6,633 bases of DNA from Candidatus Omnitrophota bacterium (GTDB lineage: Bacteria > Omnitrophota > 4484-213). Positions 1-4,917 of the stretch are shown in pieces; position 1 is the stretch's first letter, and every line of letters starts with the position of its first letter. The stretch is taken from assembly GCA_030639955.1 (NCBI GenBank), contig DAOWKH010000048.1:1-6633 (forward strand), given 5' to 3'. The position numbers and the translations under genes are program-made. Under the pieces are notes generated by a model. That model saw nothing but the letters and a program-made list of their open reading frames with translations, was not told the DNA's origin and searched no databases.

Positions 1-150
1 ACTCCTAAATTTAAAGTTCGTAAATATAACAGATGTCGTCTGTGTGGAAGACCACGAGGTTATTTGCGGATGTTCGGGTTGTGCAGGATATGTTTTCGCG
101 AACTTGCATCTAAAGGAGAGCTTCCCGGGATAACCAAGGCAAGCTGGTAG
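1..150 (+). CDS. rpsN: Small ribosomal subunit protein uS14, zinc-binding type (3' part)
   Basis: The reading frame is open from the first base and ends with TAG, giving the last 49 residues. It is uS14, which binds 16S rRNA in the head of the 30S subunit. Cysteines at visible residues 12, 15, 28 and 31 form the C-x2-C...C-x2-C zinc knuckle of the short zinc-binding (type Z) form. The segments RCRLCGRPRGY and GLCRICFRELA and the ending GITKASW are typical of the family. This form is usually about 61 residues long, so roughly a dozen N-terminal residues, including the start, lie outside the window. It is the first gene of the visible spc operon, and a perfect hairpin begins on the base after its stop codon. 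Confidence 0.97.
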   Translation, partial: TPKFKVRKYNRCRLCGRPRGYLRMFGLCRICFRELASKGELPGITKASW

Positions 151-178
151 CTCAACTTTGGCTTTTGCCAAAGTTGAG
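151..178 (+). repeat. Perfect 12-bp hairpin directly after the rpsN stop
   Basis: The arm CTCAACTTTGGC (151-162) pairs perfectly with GCCAAAGTTGAG (167-178) around a TTTT loop. It begins on the base after the rpsN stop codon. It is followed by AAATCCC and not by a run of T, so it does not look like an intrinsic terminator. It may protect or mark a 3' end, or be a processing site between rpsN and rpsH; that role is inferred. Confidence 0.8.
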
Positions 179-180
179 AA

Positions 181-226
181 ATCCCAAGCACCAAATCCCA
201 AGCACCAATGGAGCACCAAGCACCAA
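181..226 (+). repeat. Heptamer tandem repeats upstream of rpsH
   Basis: The 14-mer ATCCCAAGCACCAA occurs twice in tandem (181-194 and 195-208). After TGGA, the heptamer GCACCAA occurs twice more (213-219 and 220-226). The 14-mer itself splits into two heptamers, ATCCCAA and GCACCAA, so the whole stretch is built on a 7-base period. It is non-coding. Confidence 0.85.
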
Positions 227-270
227 TTTTCAAACAAAGACAAATCAGGAAGGGTTCTGTTTGAAAATTG
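224..270 (+). repeat. 13-bp inverted repeat in the rpsH leader
   Basis: CAATTTTCAAACA (224-236) is perfectly complementary to TGTTTGAAAATTG (258-270), with a 21-base loop. The right arm runs into a tandem GAAAATT pair (263-269 and 270-276), which leads into the leader element of rpsH. No T-run follows, so a terminator is unlikely. Confidence 0.7.
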
Positions 271-274
271 AAAA

Positions 275-313
275 TTCTGACGACGAGTGAGCGTTAGCGA
301 GCGAGGAGGAGCA
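275..313 (+). promoter_or_regulatory. GA-rich leader element with Shine-Dalgarno, rpsH copy
   Basis: This is the first of four related leader elements in the window (others before secY, infA and rpsM). It begins TTCTGACGACGAG, continues with a GTGAGCG/TAGCGAGCG purine-rich core, and ends in GAGGAGGAGCA just before the GTG start of rpsH. AGGAGG at 304-309 lies four bases from the start, and the overlapping GGAG register lies closer. A GTG at 287 inside the element is in frame with rpsH but precedes the ribosome binding site, so it is not the likely start. Confidence 0.75.
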
Positions 314-724
314 GTGGATCCAATTGCAGATGCTTTAACAATTATAAGAAATGGAAGTAAAAACAGAAAGAGAGCGGTCAATATCCCTGCTTCTCACTTA
401 AAAGAAAGGATCGTAGATATTTTTAAGAAAGAAGGGTATATTGAAGATTATCAATTTATTAAAGATAACAAGCAGGGAATGTTGAGGGTTTATTTGAAAT
501 ATAAGAAGGCAAAATCCGCTTCCTCCAAAAAAGAAAAAGCGGCGATTATGGGTTTAAAAAGGATATCCAGACCTAGTCGGCGAGCATATGTTACAAAGGA
601 ACAAATCCCCTATGTTCTTGAGGGATTAGGCAGTGCTATCATTTCTACTTCCCAGGGGATACTTAGCGACAAAGAAGCAAGAGAAATAGGCGTAGGCGGA
701 GAGGTTATTTGTTATATATGGTAA
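314..724 (+). CDS. rpsH: Small ribosomal subunit protein uS8
   Basis: uS8 binds the central domain of 16S rRNA, and in many bacteria it also binds its own operon mRNA. The 136-residue product starts MDPIADALTIIRNG, matching the conserved DPIAD-LT-IRN opening. The C-terminal RNA-binding half has LKRISRPSRRAYV, then STSQGILSDKEA at about residues 101-112, and ends GGEVICYIW. The length is normal. The GTG at 314 is chosen because homology begins there and a strong AGGAGG lies just upstream. A longer in-frame start at 287 would add nine residues encoded by the repeated leader element. The stop codon overlaps the ribosome binding site of rplF. Confidence 0.97.
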   Translation: MDPIADALTIIRNGSKNRKRAVNIPASHLKERIVDIFKKEGYIEDYQFIKDNKQGMLRVYLKYKKAKSASSKKEKAAIMGLKRISRPSRRAYVTKEQIPYVLEGLGSAIISTSQGILSDKEAREIGVGGEVICYIW

Positions 725-729
725 GGAGG
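722..729 (+). promoter_or_regulatory. rplF ribosome binding site overlapping the rpsH stop
   Basis: TAAGGAGG matches the anti-Shine-Dalgarno complement over eight bases. Its TAA is also the rpsH stop codon. It lies five bases before the GTG start of rplF, which suggests the two genes are translationally coupled. Confidence 0.85.
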
Positions 730-734
730 CGGCC

Positions 735-1271
735 GTGTCCCGTATAGGAAAGAAGCCAATAGATATCCCCCAAGGAGTGAAAGTTAAAATCGAAGGAGAT
801 ACTATTGGAATAGAAGGACAAAGAGGAAAATTAGAATTTTCCTTTTCTCCTCGCTTGAAGATTAAACAGGAGAATAATCAGATTTTGGTCAAAAGAGACA
901 GCAATTCCAAATTAGATCGTTCTTTGCATGGATTAACCCGCAGCTTAATTGCCAATATGGTTGAGGGAGTAACCAAAGGTTATGAAAAACGGCTGGAGAT
1001 CCGCGGGGTTGGCTATCGGGCGCAGCTTAAAGGCAAGGAACTGACTTTGAATTTAGGATTTTCTCATCCCATTAATTTCTCTATCCCCGAGGGCATAACT
1101 ATTGAAGTTCCTTCGCCCACTCAGATTGTGGTGAAGGGGATTGATAAAAAGGATGTGGGGGAGGTTGTTGCTCAAATTCGCAATTTGCGTCCGCCCGAAT
1201 CTTACAAAGGAAAGGGGATCCGTTATATAGGCGAATATGTGAAGCAGAAACAGGGGAAGAAAGTAGCATAA
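735..1271 (+). CDS. rplF: Large ribosomal subunit protein uL6
   Basis: uL6 binds 23S rRNA near the factor-binding region at the base of the stalk. The 178 residues match the usual length of about 177-180. The N-terminus MSRIGKKPIDIPQGV is characteristic. GVGYRA at residues 91-96 lies where the second of the two repeated alpha/beta domains begins, and PPESYKGKGIRY at 153-164 is the C-terminal family signature. The GTG start is fixed by this N-terminus and by TAAGGAGG five bases upstream. The next gene would normally follow within a few bases, but here a 144-base structured gap separates rplF from the preferred rplR start. Confidence 0.98.
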   Translation: MSRIGKKPIDIPQGVKVKIEGDTIGIEGQRGKLEFSFSPRLKIKQENNQILVKRDSNSKLDRSLHGLTRSLIANMVEGVTKGYEKRLEIRGVGYRAQLKGKELTLNLGFSHPINFSIPEGITIEVPSPTQIVVKGIDKKDVGEVVAQIRNLRPPESYKGKGIRYIGEYVKQKQGKKVA

Positions 1272-1322
1272 ATGAAACTACAATTTAGCGAGGTGAAAGC
1301 CGAAGCTAAATTGTTTAGTTGA
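1272..1322 (+). CDS. Possible 16-residue leader peptide after rplF
   Basis: An ATG placed directly after the rplF stop opens a 16-codon frame, MKLQFSEVKAEAKLFS, that ends in TGA. It contains both arms of the first intergenic hairpin, so translating it would open that hairpin. No good ribosome binding site is visible; re-initiation after rplF would be needed. A frame this short can easily arise by chance, and no family is recognised. Confidence 0.15.
   Translation: MKLQFSEVKAEAKLFS
1276..1320 (+). repeat. Hairpin 1 of the rplF-rplR gap
   Basis: CAATTTAGC (1281-1289) pairs with GCTAAATTG (1305-1313). The stem extends outward as AACTA (1276-1280) with TAGTT (1316-1320) across a two-base TT bulge, giving about 14 bp. 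The 3' arm can alternatively pair with the 5' arm of hairpin 3. Confidence 0.7.
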
Positions 1323-1326
1323 ATTT

Positions 1327-1347
1327 ACCCCGACGTAACGTCGGGGT
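1327..1347 (+). repeat. Hairpin 2 of the rplF-rplR gap, GC-rich palindrome
   Basis: ACCCCGACGT (1327-1336) and ACGTCGGGGT (1338-1347) are perfect inverted copies around one base. In RNA the innermost pairs would open, leaving a stem of about nine pairs or fewer. No T-run follows, so it is not a classical terminator. Confidence 0.75.
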
Positions 1348-1350
1348 TCA

Positions 1351-1413
1351 ATGCAGCCATACAATTTAGTCTCTCCCGAAGTTTCGGGATCGCTTAAATT
1401 GTGGCTTTATTGA
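1351..1413 (+). CDS. Possible 20-residue leader peptide before rplR
   Basis: An ATG at 1351 opens a frame of 20 codons, beginning MQPYNLVSPEV, whose TGA at 1411-1413 lies two bases before the ATG of rplR at 1416. Ribosomes leaving this frame could re-initiate at rplR, which lacks a ribosome binding site of its own. The frame runs through hairpin 3, which contains the alternative GTG start of rplR. GGGG at 1343-1346 is a poor candidate binding site. Chance occurrence is quite possible, and no family is recognised. Confidence 0.18.
   Translation: MQPYNLVSPEVSGSLKLWLY
1361..1402 (+). repeat. Hairpin 3 of the rplF-rplR gap, at the rplR start
   Basis: The outer stem pairs ACAATTTA (1361-1368) with TAAATTGT (1395-1402). 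An inner stem pairs TCCCGA (1374-1379) with TCGGGA (1384-1389) around AGTT. The outer 3' arm includes the first two bases of the in-frame GTG at 1401, so that possible start would be buried when the hairpin forms. Confidence 0.7.
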
Positions 1414-1415
1414 AA

Positions 1416-1799
1416 ATGCAAAAATCAAAATTAGGGATAAAAAATAAAAAAGAGTTGGGGCGAATAAAAAGACATAGACGAGTGAGAAAGAAGGTTTTTG
1501 GGACAGCAGAGGTTCCTCGTCTATGCGTCCATCGGAGTTTAAAAAACATAGAAGCACAATTGATTGATGATATAAAACAGAGAACCATCTTTTCTCTTTC
1601 TACAAATAGCAAGGAATTTAAGCAAAAATTGGTTCATCGCGGCAATATAAAAGCAGCTTCTTTATTAGGAGAGATTTTTGCCCACGAGGTTCAGAAAAGA
1701 AAGCCCCGAAAAGTTGTTTTTGACCGTGGAGGTTATCTTTATCACGGAAGAGTAAAGGCCTTTGCTGAGAGCGTCCGTAAAGGTGGGTTAATATTTTAA
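1416..1799 (+). CDS. rplR: Large ribosomal subunit protein uL18
   Basis: uL18 binds 5S rRNA and, with uL5, helps dock it in the central protuberance of the 50S subunit. From the ATG at 1416 the product is 127 residues, within the usual range. A basic N-terminal segment includes RHRRVRKK (19-26), followed by PRLCVHRS (34-41), and VFDRGGYLYHGRV (101-113) is the C-terminal signature, ending RKGGLIF. The start is uncertain: an in-frame GTG at 1401 would add five residues, and neither site has a clear ribosome binding sequence. I prefer 1416 because it is ATG, lies outside hairpin 3 and sits just after the stop of a tiny upstream frame. Translational control through the upstream hairpins is plausible but inferred. 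Confidence 0.95.
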   Translation: MQKSKLGIKNKKELGRIKRHRRVRKKVFGTAEVPRLCVHRSLKNIEAQLIDDIKQRTIFSLSTNSKEFKQKLVHRGNIKAASLLGEIFAHEVQKRKPRKVVFDRGGYLYHGRVKAFAESVRKGGLIF

Positions 1800-1811
1800 C
1801 GAGGCATATCT

Positions 1812-2276
1812 ATGAAAACTGATAAGAAAGAGGGAAAGAAAGCAGAAGAATTTGTGGAGAAGTTGGTAGATATTACCCGCGTAGCCAAGGTTGTTAAAGG
1901 AGGAAGGCACTTTGCCTTTCGGGTTAGCGTCGTTGTTGGAGATGGTAAAGGAAGAGTTGGTTACGGTGTTGGAAAAGCAAGAGAGATTCCCGCGGCAGTG
2001 AGCAAAGCAAGTCAGCTTGCCAAGAAGAATCGTTTCTCTGTCCCTCTAAAAGGAGTCACTATCCCTCATGAAATAATTGGAAATTATGGAGCAGCAAAGG
2101 TGTTATTAAAACCTGCCAGCAGGGGCACAGGCGTGATTGCCAGCAAAGTGGTAAAGGCAATGTGTGAATGTGCGGGCATAAGGGATATTTTGACTAAGTG
2201 TTTAGGAACAACTAATCCGCTAAATGTGATGAAAGCAGTGGCCAATGGATTTGCTAGTTTTAAAACACAAGAATAA
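1812..2276 (+). CDS. rpsE: Small ribosomal subunit protein uS5
   Basis: uS5 lies at the mRNA entry side of the 30S subunit and contributes to decoding fidelity. The 154-residue product has the N-terminal double-stranded-RNA-binding-like domain (about residues 15-80) with GDGKGRVGYGVGKA at 43-56. The C-terminal domain follows, with GAAKVLLKPASRGTGVIA at 93-110. The length is slightly short of many homologues because the C-terminus stops soon after NGFASF. GAGG at 1801-1804 gives a modest ribosome binding site seven bases before the ATG. The stop codon overlaps the rplO start as TAATG, leaving no room for rpmD, which normally follows rpsE. Confidence 0.97.
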   Translation: MKTDKKEGKKAEEFVEKLVDITRVAKVVKGGRHFAFRVSVVVGDGKGRVGYGVGKAREIPAAVSKASQLAKKNRFSVPLKGVTIPHEIIGNYGAAKVLLKPASRGTGVIASKVVKAMCECAGIRDILTKCLGTTNPLNVMKAVANGFASFKTQE

Positions 2277-2758
2277 TGAAATTATACCGAAAAAAAAGAG
2301 TTGGGCGAGGTTCTGGTTCAGGACACGGTGGAACCTCTTGTCGAGGCAATAAAGGGCAGAAGAGCCGTTCGGGTAAGAAAATAAGATTGGGGTTTGAAGG
2401 CGGGCAGATGCCTTTGACCCGAAGAGTTCCCAAGCGTGGTTTTAGCAATAAAAGATTTGCTGACAGAGTTAATATTGTAAATCTTTCTTCGTTAGCAAAA
2501 ATCTCTTCAAAGGAAATTAACCCCAACTTATTGAGAGAGATGAAGGTTGTAAAGAGAAATGGCCGGATTAAGATATTGGGCAAAGGAGAGATTAACAGAC
2601 CTTTAAGCGTCCAAGCAGATTATTTCTCTAAATCTGCCCGTGAGAAAATAGAAAAAGCGGGAGGAAAGACAATTGAAATATCAAATATCAAAAATCAAAT
2701 ATCAAAAACACAAACCAAAAATATAAAAATTGAAGAAGCGAAAACTAAAGGACCATAA
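2276..2758 (+). CDS. rplO: Large ribosomal subunit protein uL15, with repeat-encoded tail
   Basis: uL15 is an early 50S assembly protein with a long basic N-terminal extension buried in 23S rRNA. The 160-residue product contains RKKRVGRGSGSGHGGTSCRG (5-24), then KGQKSRSG and the globular region ending GGKTIEI near residue 135. The start overlaps the rpsE stop as TAATG. Two oddities are visible. The usual opening, of the kind MKLHELKPA-G-, is shortened by about ten residues, so the glycine-rich motif begins almost at once. Residues from 136 to the end are an extra K/N/Q/I-rich tail encoded largely by tandem heptamers (2681-2708), where family members often stop. The core leaves no doubt about the identity. 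Confidence 0.96.
   Translation: MKLYRKKRVGRGSGSGHGGTSCRGNKGQKSRSGKKIRLGFEGGQMPLTRRVPKRGFSNKRFADRVNIVNLSSLAKISSKEINPNLLREMKVVKRNGRIKILGKGEINRPLSVQADYFSKSAREKIEKAGGKTIEISNIKNQISKTQTKNIKIEEAKTKGP
2681..2708 (+). repeat. Heptamer tandem repeat inside the 3' end of rplO
   Basis: The 14-mer TCAAATATCAAAAA occurs twice in tandem (2681-2694 and 2695-2708) and splits into heptamers TCAAATA and TCAAAAA. Related A-rich units follow up to about 2730. The repeat lies in the rplO frame and encodes its atypical tail. Confidence 0.85.
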
Positions 2759-2808
2759 CTTTTCTGTTTTCAATTTTTTCAGTTTTTAATATGTGTATTT
2801 GATTTTTG
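2689..2808 (+). repeat. Inverted repeat joining the rplO 3' end to the secY leader
   Basis: CAAAAATCAAATA (2689-2701) is the exact reverse complement of TATTTGATTTTTG (2796-2808). The arms are 94 bases apart and AT-rich, so the fold is weaker than the short hairpins elsewhere. It shows that the repeat in the secY leader is an inverted relative of the one in the rplO tail. Confidence 0.55.
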
Positions 2809-2818
2809 GTCTTTGGTC
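2805..2818 (+). repeat. Heptamer tandem repeat in the secY leader
   Basis: TTTGGTC occurs twice in tandem, followed by the degenerate unit TTTGATT (2819-2825), which joins the leader element of secY. The rest of 2759-2804 is T-rich without a recognisable gene. Confidence 0.7.
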
Positions 2819-2824
2819 TTTGAT

Positions 2825-2857
2825 TTCTGACGAGCGAGCGTAGCGAACGAGGAGGGT
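2825..2857 (+). promoter_or_regulatory. GA-rich leader element with Shine-Dalgarno, secY copy
   Basis: The element reads TTCTGACGAGCGAGCG, then TAGCGAACGAGGAGGGT up to the secY start. It matches the rpsH, infA and rpsM copies in order and position. AGGAGG at 2850-2855 lies only two bases before the ATG, shorter than the usual spacing of about 5-9. Confidence 0.75.
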
Positions 2858-4186
2858 ATGTTTCAAGCATTATTTAATATCTTTAAGATTGCTGACTTGA
2901 GAAAGAAGGTTTTATTTACCTTAGGTCTTATTGTGGTTTATAGAATAGGTGCGTTTATCCCTACGCCGGGGATTGATGGAGCAAATTTAGCCAGGTTCTT
3001 TGATAATATTGCCCGCACACAGGGCGGGACGTTGTTTGGGATTATGAATATGTTCAGCGGTGGGGCGATGCGCCAGCTTACTATCTTTGCCTTGGGGATT
3101 ATGCCCTATATCACCGCTTCTATTATTCTCCAGCTTCTTACCGCTGTTTTTCCCAATTTAGAGAAATTGACCAAAGATCCTGAGGGGCATAAGAGATTGG
3201 TTCAGTATACCCGCCAGGGCACAGTTATTCTCTGTTTGATTCAGGCATTATTTGTGAGCATGTGGTTGGAAAATCCGGCTCATTTTGGAAATCTGCAAAT
3301 TGTTCAATTTCCGGGGTGGAGATTTCGTTTACTGACGATGCTTACCCTTACCACCGGCACGACCTTTATAATGTGGTTAGGGGAACAGATTACCGAGAGA
3401 GGAATTGGTAACGGAATCTCTCTGATTATTACCGCCGGAATTATCTCGCGTTTGCCCACTGCTGTTTATCAACTTTCCTCGCTGCTTTATCAGAGGCAGG
3501 TGTCTGCCTTCACTTTATTGCTGATATTGATAATCGCCGTTGCAGTGGTAGGGGCAGTAGTCTTGATTACCCAGGGGCAAAGAAAAATTCCGGTGCAGTA
3601 TGCGCGCAGGATTGTGGGAAGAAAGATTTATGGGGGTCAAGCAACTTATATCCCATTAAGAGTCAATCAAGCCGGAGTAATGCCGATTATTTTTGCCCAG
3701 TCAATAATTCTTTTCCCGGCTACTATTGCCGGTTTGACCGCTAGCCCTGTTATTCAATCTATCGCCCGGGCTTTAACTCCGGGAAGGCTTTTTTATAGTT
3801 TATTTTACAGTATCATGATTATCTTTTTTGCCTATTTCTATACGGCGATTTCTTTTAATCCTAAAGATATCGCCGATAATATGAAGAGATACGGCGGTTT
3901 TGTTCCTGGAATTAGACCGGGGAGAAATACTGCCGAATACTTTGATTATATAATGAACAGGATTATCCTGCCCGGGGCAATATTTTTGGCAATTATCGCT
4001 ATAATGCCCCAGATAATTTATAAGGGTTTTAAGATTCCTTATTTAGTGGCCTCTTTTTTTGGTGGCACTGCTTTGTTGATTGTAGTTGGTGTTTTATTAG
4101 ATACAATGCGCCAGATTGAATCCCATCTGTTGATGCGCCATTATGAAGGGTTTGTCAGTAAAGGGAGAATAAGAGGACGCCGGTGA
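2858..4186 (+). CDS. secY: Protein translocase channel subunit SecY
   Basis: SecY is the membrane channel of the SecYEG translocon, through which unfolded proteins cross or enter the inner membrane. The 442-residue length is typical. The N-terminus FKIADLRKKVLFTLGLIVVY leads into the first of about ten hydrophobic segments. GIMNMFSGGAMRQLTIFALG (61-80) covers the plug and second-segment region. LGEQITERGIGNGIS (174-188) is a signature loop. YGGFVPGIRPGRNT (345-358) is the cytoplasmic C5 loop, whose arginine in GIRPG contacts SecA and ribosomes. The basic tail GRIRGRR is cytosolic. No other plausible start is near, so the ATG is firm despite its short ribosome binding site spacing. Its TGA overlaps the adk start. 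Confidence 0.98.
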   Translation: MFQALFNIFKIADLRKKVLFTLGLIVVYRIGAFIPTPGIDGANLARFFDNIARTQGGTLFGIMNMFSGGAMRQLTIFALGIMPYITASIILQLLTAVFPNLEKLTKDPEGHKRLVQYTRQGTVILCLIQALFVSMWLENPAHFGNLQIVQFPGWRFRLLTMLTLTTGTTFIMWLGEQITERGIGNGISLIITAGIISRLPTAVYQLSSLLYQRQVSAFTLLLILIIAVAVVGAVVLITQGQRKIPVQYARRIVGRKIYGGQATYIPLRVNQAGVMPIIFAQSIILFPATIAGLTASPVIQSIARALTPGRLFYSLFYSIMIIFFAYFYTAISFNPKDIADNMKRYGGFVPGIRPGRNTAEYFDYIMNRIILPGAIFLAIIAIMPQIIYKGFKIPYLVASFFGGTALLIVVGVLLDTMRQIESHLLMRHYEGFVSKGRIRGRR

Positions 4187-4869
4187 TGGCAAATAGCAAA
4201 TACGATATGCGAATAGTATTTCTAGGACCACCGGGGGCGGGGAAGGGGACACAGGCAGAGGTAGTTTGTAAACATTTTACTCTGGAACATATCTCTAGCG
4301 GAGATTTACTGCGTTCGGTGGTTAAAAGTAATTCTCCGATGAGCGAGAAAATCAGAGAATTTATGGATAAAGGACTACTTGTGCCCGATGAGATTGTGGT
4401 AGAGATTGTTGCCCAGGAGATTAAAAAGGATAGAAAAGGTTTTGTTCTGGATGGATTCCCCCGCAATCTAACTCAAGCAGAGTTTTTAGACAATTCTTTA
4501 TCTCCCCTGAATATCTGTTTAGATAGAATATTAAATTTTGTTACTTCTCCCCAAAAAATTATTGAGCGCCTTTCAGGAAGAAGGATTTGCCCAAAATGCC
4601 AGGCGATTTACCATATTAAAAATATGCCGCCTTCAAGAGAGGGCATTTGTGATAAATGCGCTGGTCCGCTTCTGCAAAGAAATGACGATAAAGAGAAAAC
4701 TATAAGAGAGAGGTTGAAGGTCTACAGTCAGCTCTCTGAGCCTCTGATTGAATATTATAGAGAAAAAGAAATTCTTTGCGATGTTGATGGAGATTTGGAT
4801 GTGGACGCGTTGTTTGAAATAATTAAGAGATTGCTGGAAAATCCAGCAATCTCTGATTACAGCGATTAA
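4186..4869 (+). CDS. adk: Adenylate kinase with zinc-binding LID domain
   Basis: Adenylate kinase interconverts ATP + AMP and 2 ADP in the cytoplasm. The 227-residue product has the P-loop GPPGAGKGT (14-22), the AMP-site region SSGDLLR (37-43) and DGFPRN (89-94). Its LID carries cysteines 135, 138, 155 and 158 in a C-x2-C...C-x2-C zinc site, followed by NDDKEKTIRERL. The ATG at 4186 is chosen because it overlaps the secY stop as TGATG and has AGAGGA about eight bases upstream. An internal ATG at 4207 begins the usual M-R-I-V-F-L-GPPG opening, so the first seven residues, partly encoded by a GCAAATA pair, may be a recent extension. The 3' end contains a perfect 13-bp hairpin that encodes the final residues. 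Confidence 0.97.
   Translation: MANSKYDMRIVFLGPPGAGKGTQAEVVCKHFTLEHISSGDLLRSVVKSNSPMSEKIREFMDKGLLVPDEIVVEIVAQEIKKDRKGFVLDGFPRNLTQAEFLDNSLSPLNICLDRILNFVTSPQKIIERLSGRRICPKCQAIYHIKNMPPSREGICDKCAGPLLQRNDDKEKTIRERLKVYSQLSEPLIEYYREKEILCDVDGDLDVDALFEIIKRLLENPAISDYSD
4189..4202 (+). repeat. Heptamer pair at the adk start
   Basis: GCAAATA occurs twice in tandem immediately after the ATG and encodes most of the short N-terminal extension ANSKYD that precedes the conserved adk opening. With only two copies, chance is possible, but it fits the 7-base theme of the window. Confidence 0.45.
4826..4854 (+). repeat. Perfect 13-bp hairpin inside the adk 3' end
   Basis: AGAGATTGCTGGA (4826-4838) pairs perfectly with TCCAGCAATCTCT (4842-4854) around an AAA loop. 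It lies wholly in coding sequence and specifies the end of the protein up to AIS. The bases after it (GATTACAGCG) are not a T-run, so termination is unlikely. mRNA 3'-end protection or processing between adk and map is possible. Confidence 0.8.
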
Positions 4870-4883
4870 AAGACGATTACACA

Positions 4884-4908
4884 CCTGCCCGCCAGATTGG
4901 CAGGCGGG
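4884..4908 (+). repeat. GC-rich hairpin covering the map ribosome binding region
   Basis: CCTGCC (4884-4889) pairs with GGCGGG (4903-4908) with one T-G wobble. A C-A mismatch follows, then GCC (4891-4893) with GGC (4899-4901) and an AGATT loop. The only Shine-Dalgarno-like sequence before map, GGGGA (4906-4910), is half inside this stem, seven bases from the ATG, so the fold could reduce map translation. Confidence 0.65.
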
Positions 4909-4917
4909 GATTAAATA

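Noticed and set aside
181..276. CRISPR array in the repeated rpsH leader
   Set aside because: Units are contiguous heptamers with no spacers of regular length and no cas genes nearby.
275..313. Resemblance of the GAGCGAGCG/AGCGAG core to the sequence beside ColE1-type plasmid origins
   Set aside because: The likeness is short and due to simple GA/GC-rich composition; nothing else of a plasmid origin is present, and the copies sit only before start codons.
151..313. Insertion sequence or miniature transposon in the rpsH leader
   Set aside because: There is no transposase, no clear target-site duplication and no matching terminal inverted repeats bounding the stretch.
1327..1347. Intrinsic terminator at the GC-rich palindrome after rplF
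   Set aside because: No T-run follows, and rplR to secY downstream need transcription from the same operon.
1366..1612. Minus-strand open frames opposite rplR
   Set aside because: They are shadows of a firmly identified ribosomal protein gene, with no family motif and no binding site.
2260..2583. Minus-strand open frame opposite rplO
   Set aside because: Its composition mirrors the basic uL15 sequence, and the sense-strand gene is certain.
4155..4884. Minus-strand open frames opposite adk
   Set aside because: They lie opposite a complete adenylate kinase gene and show no recognisable motif.
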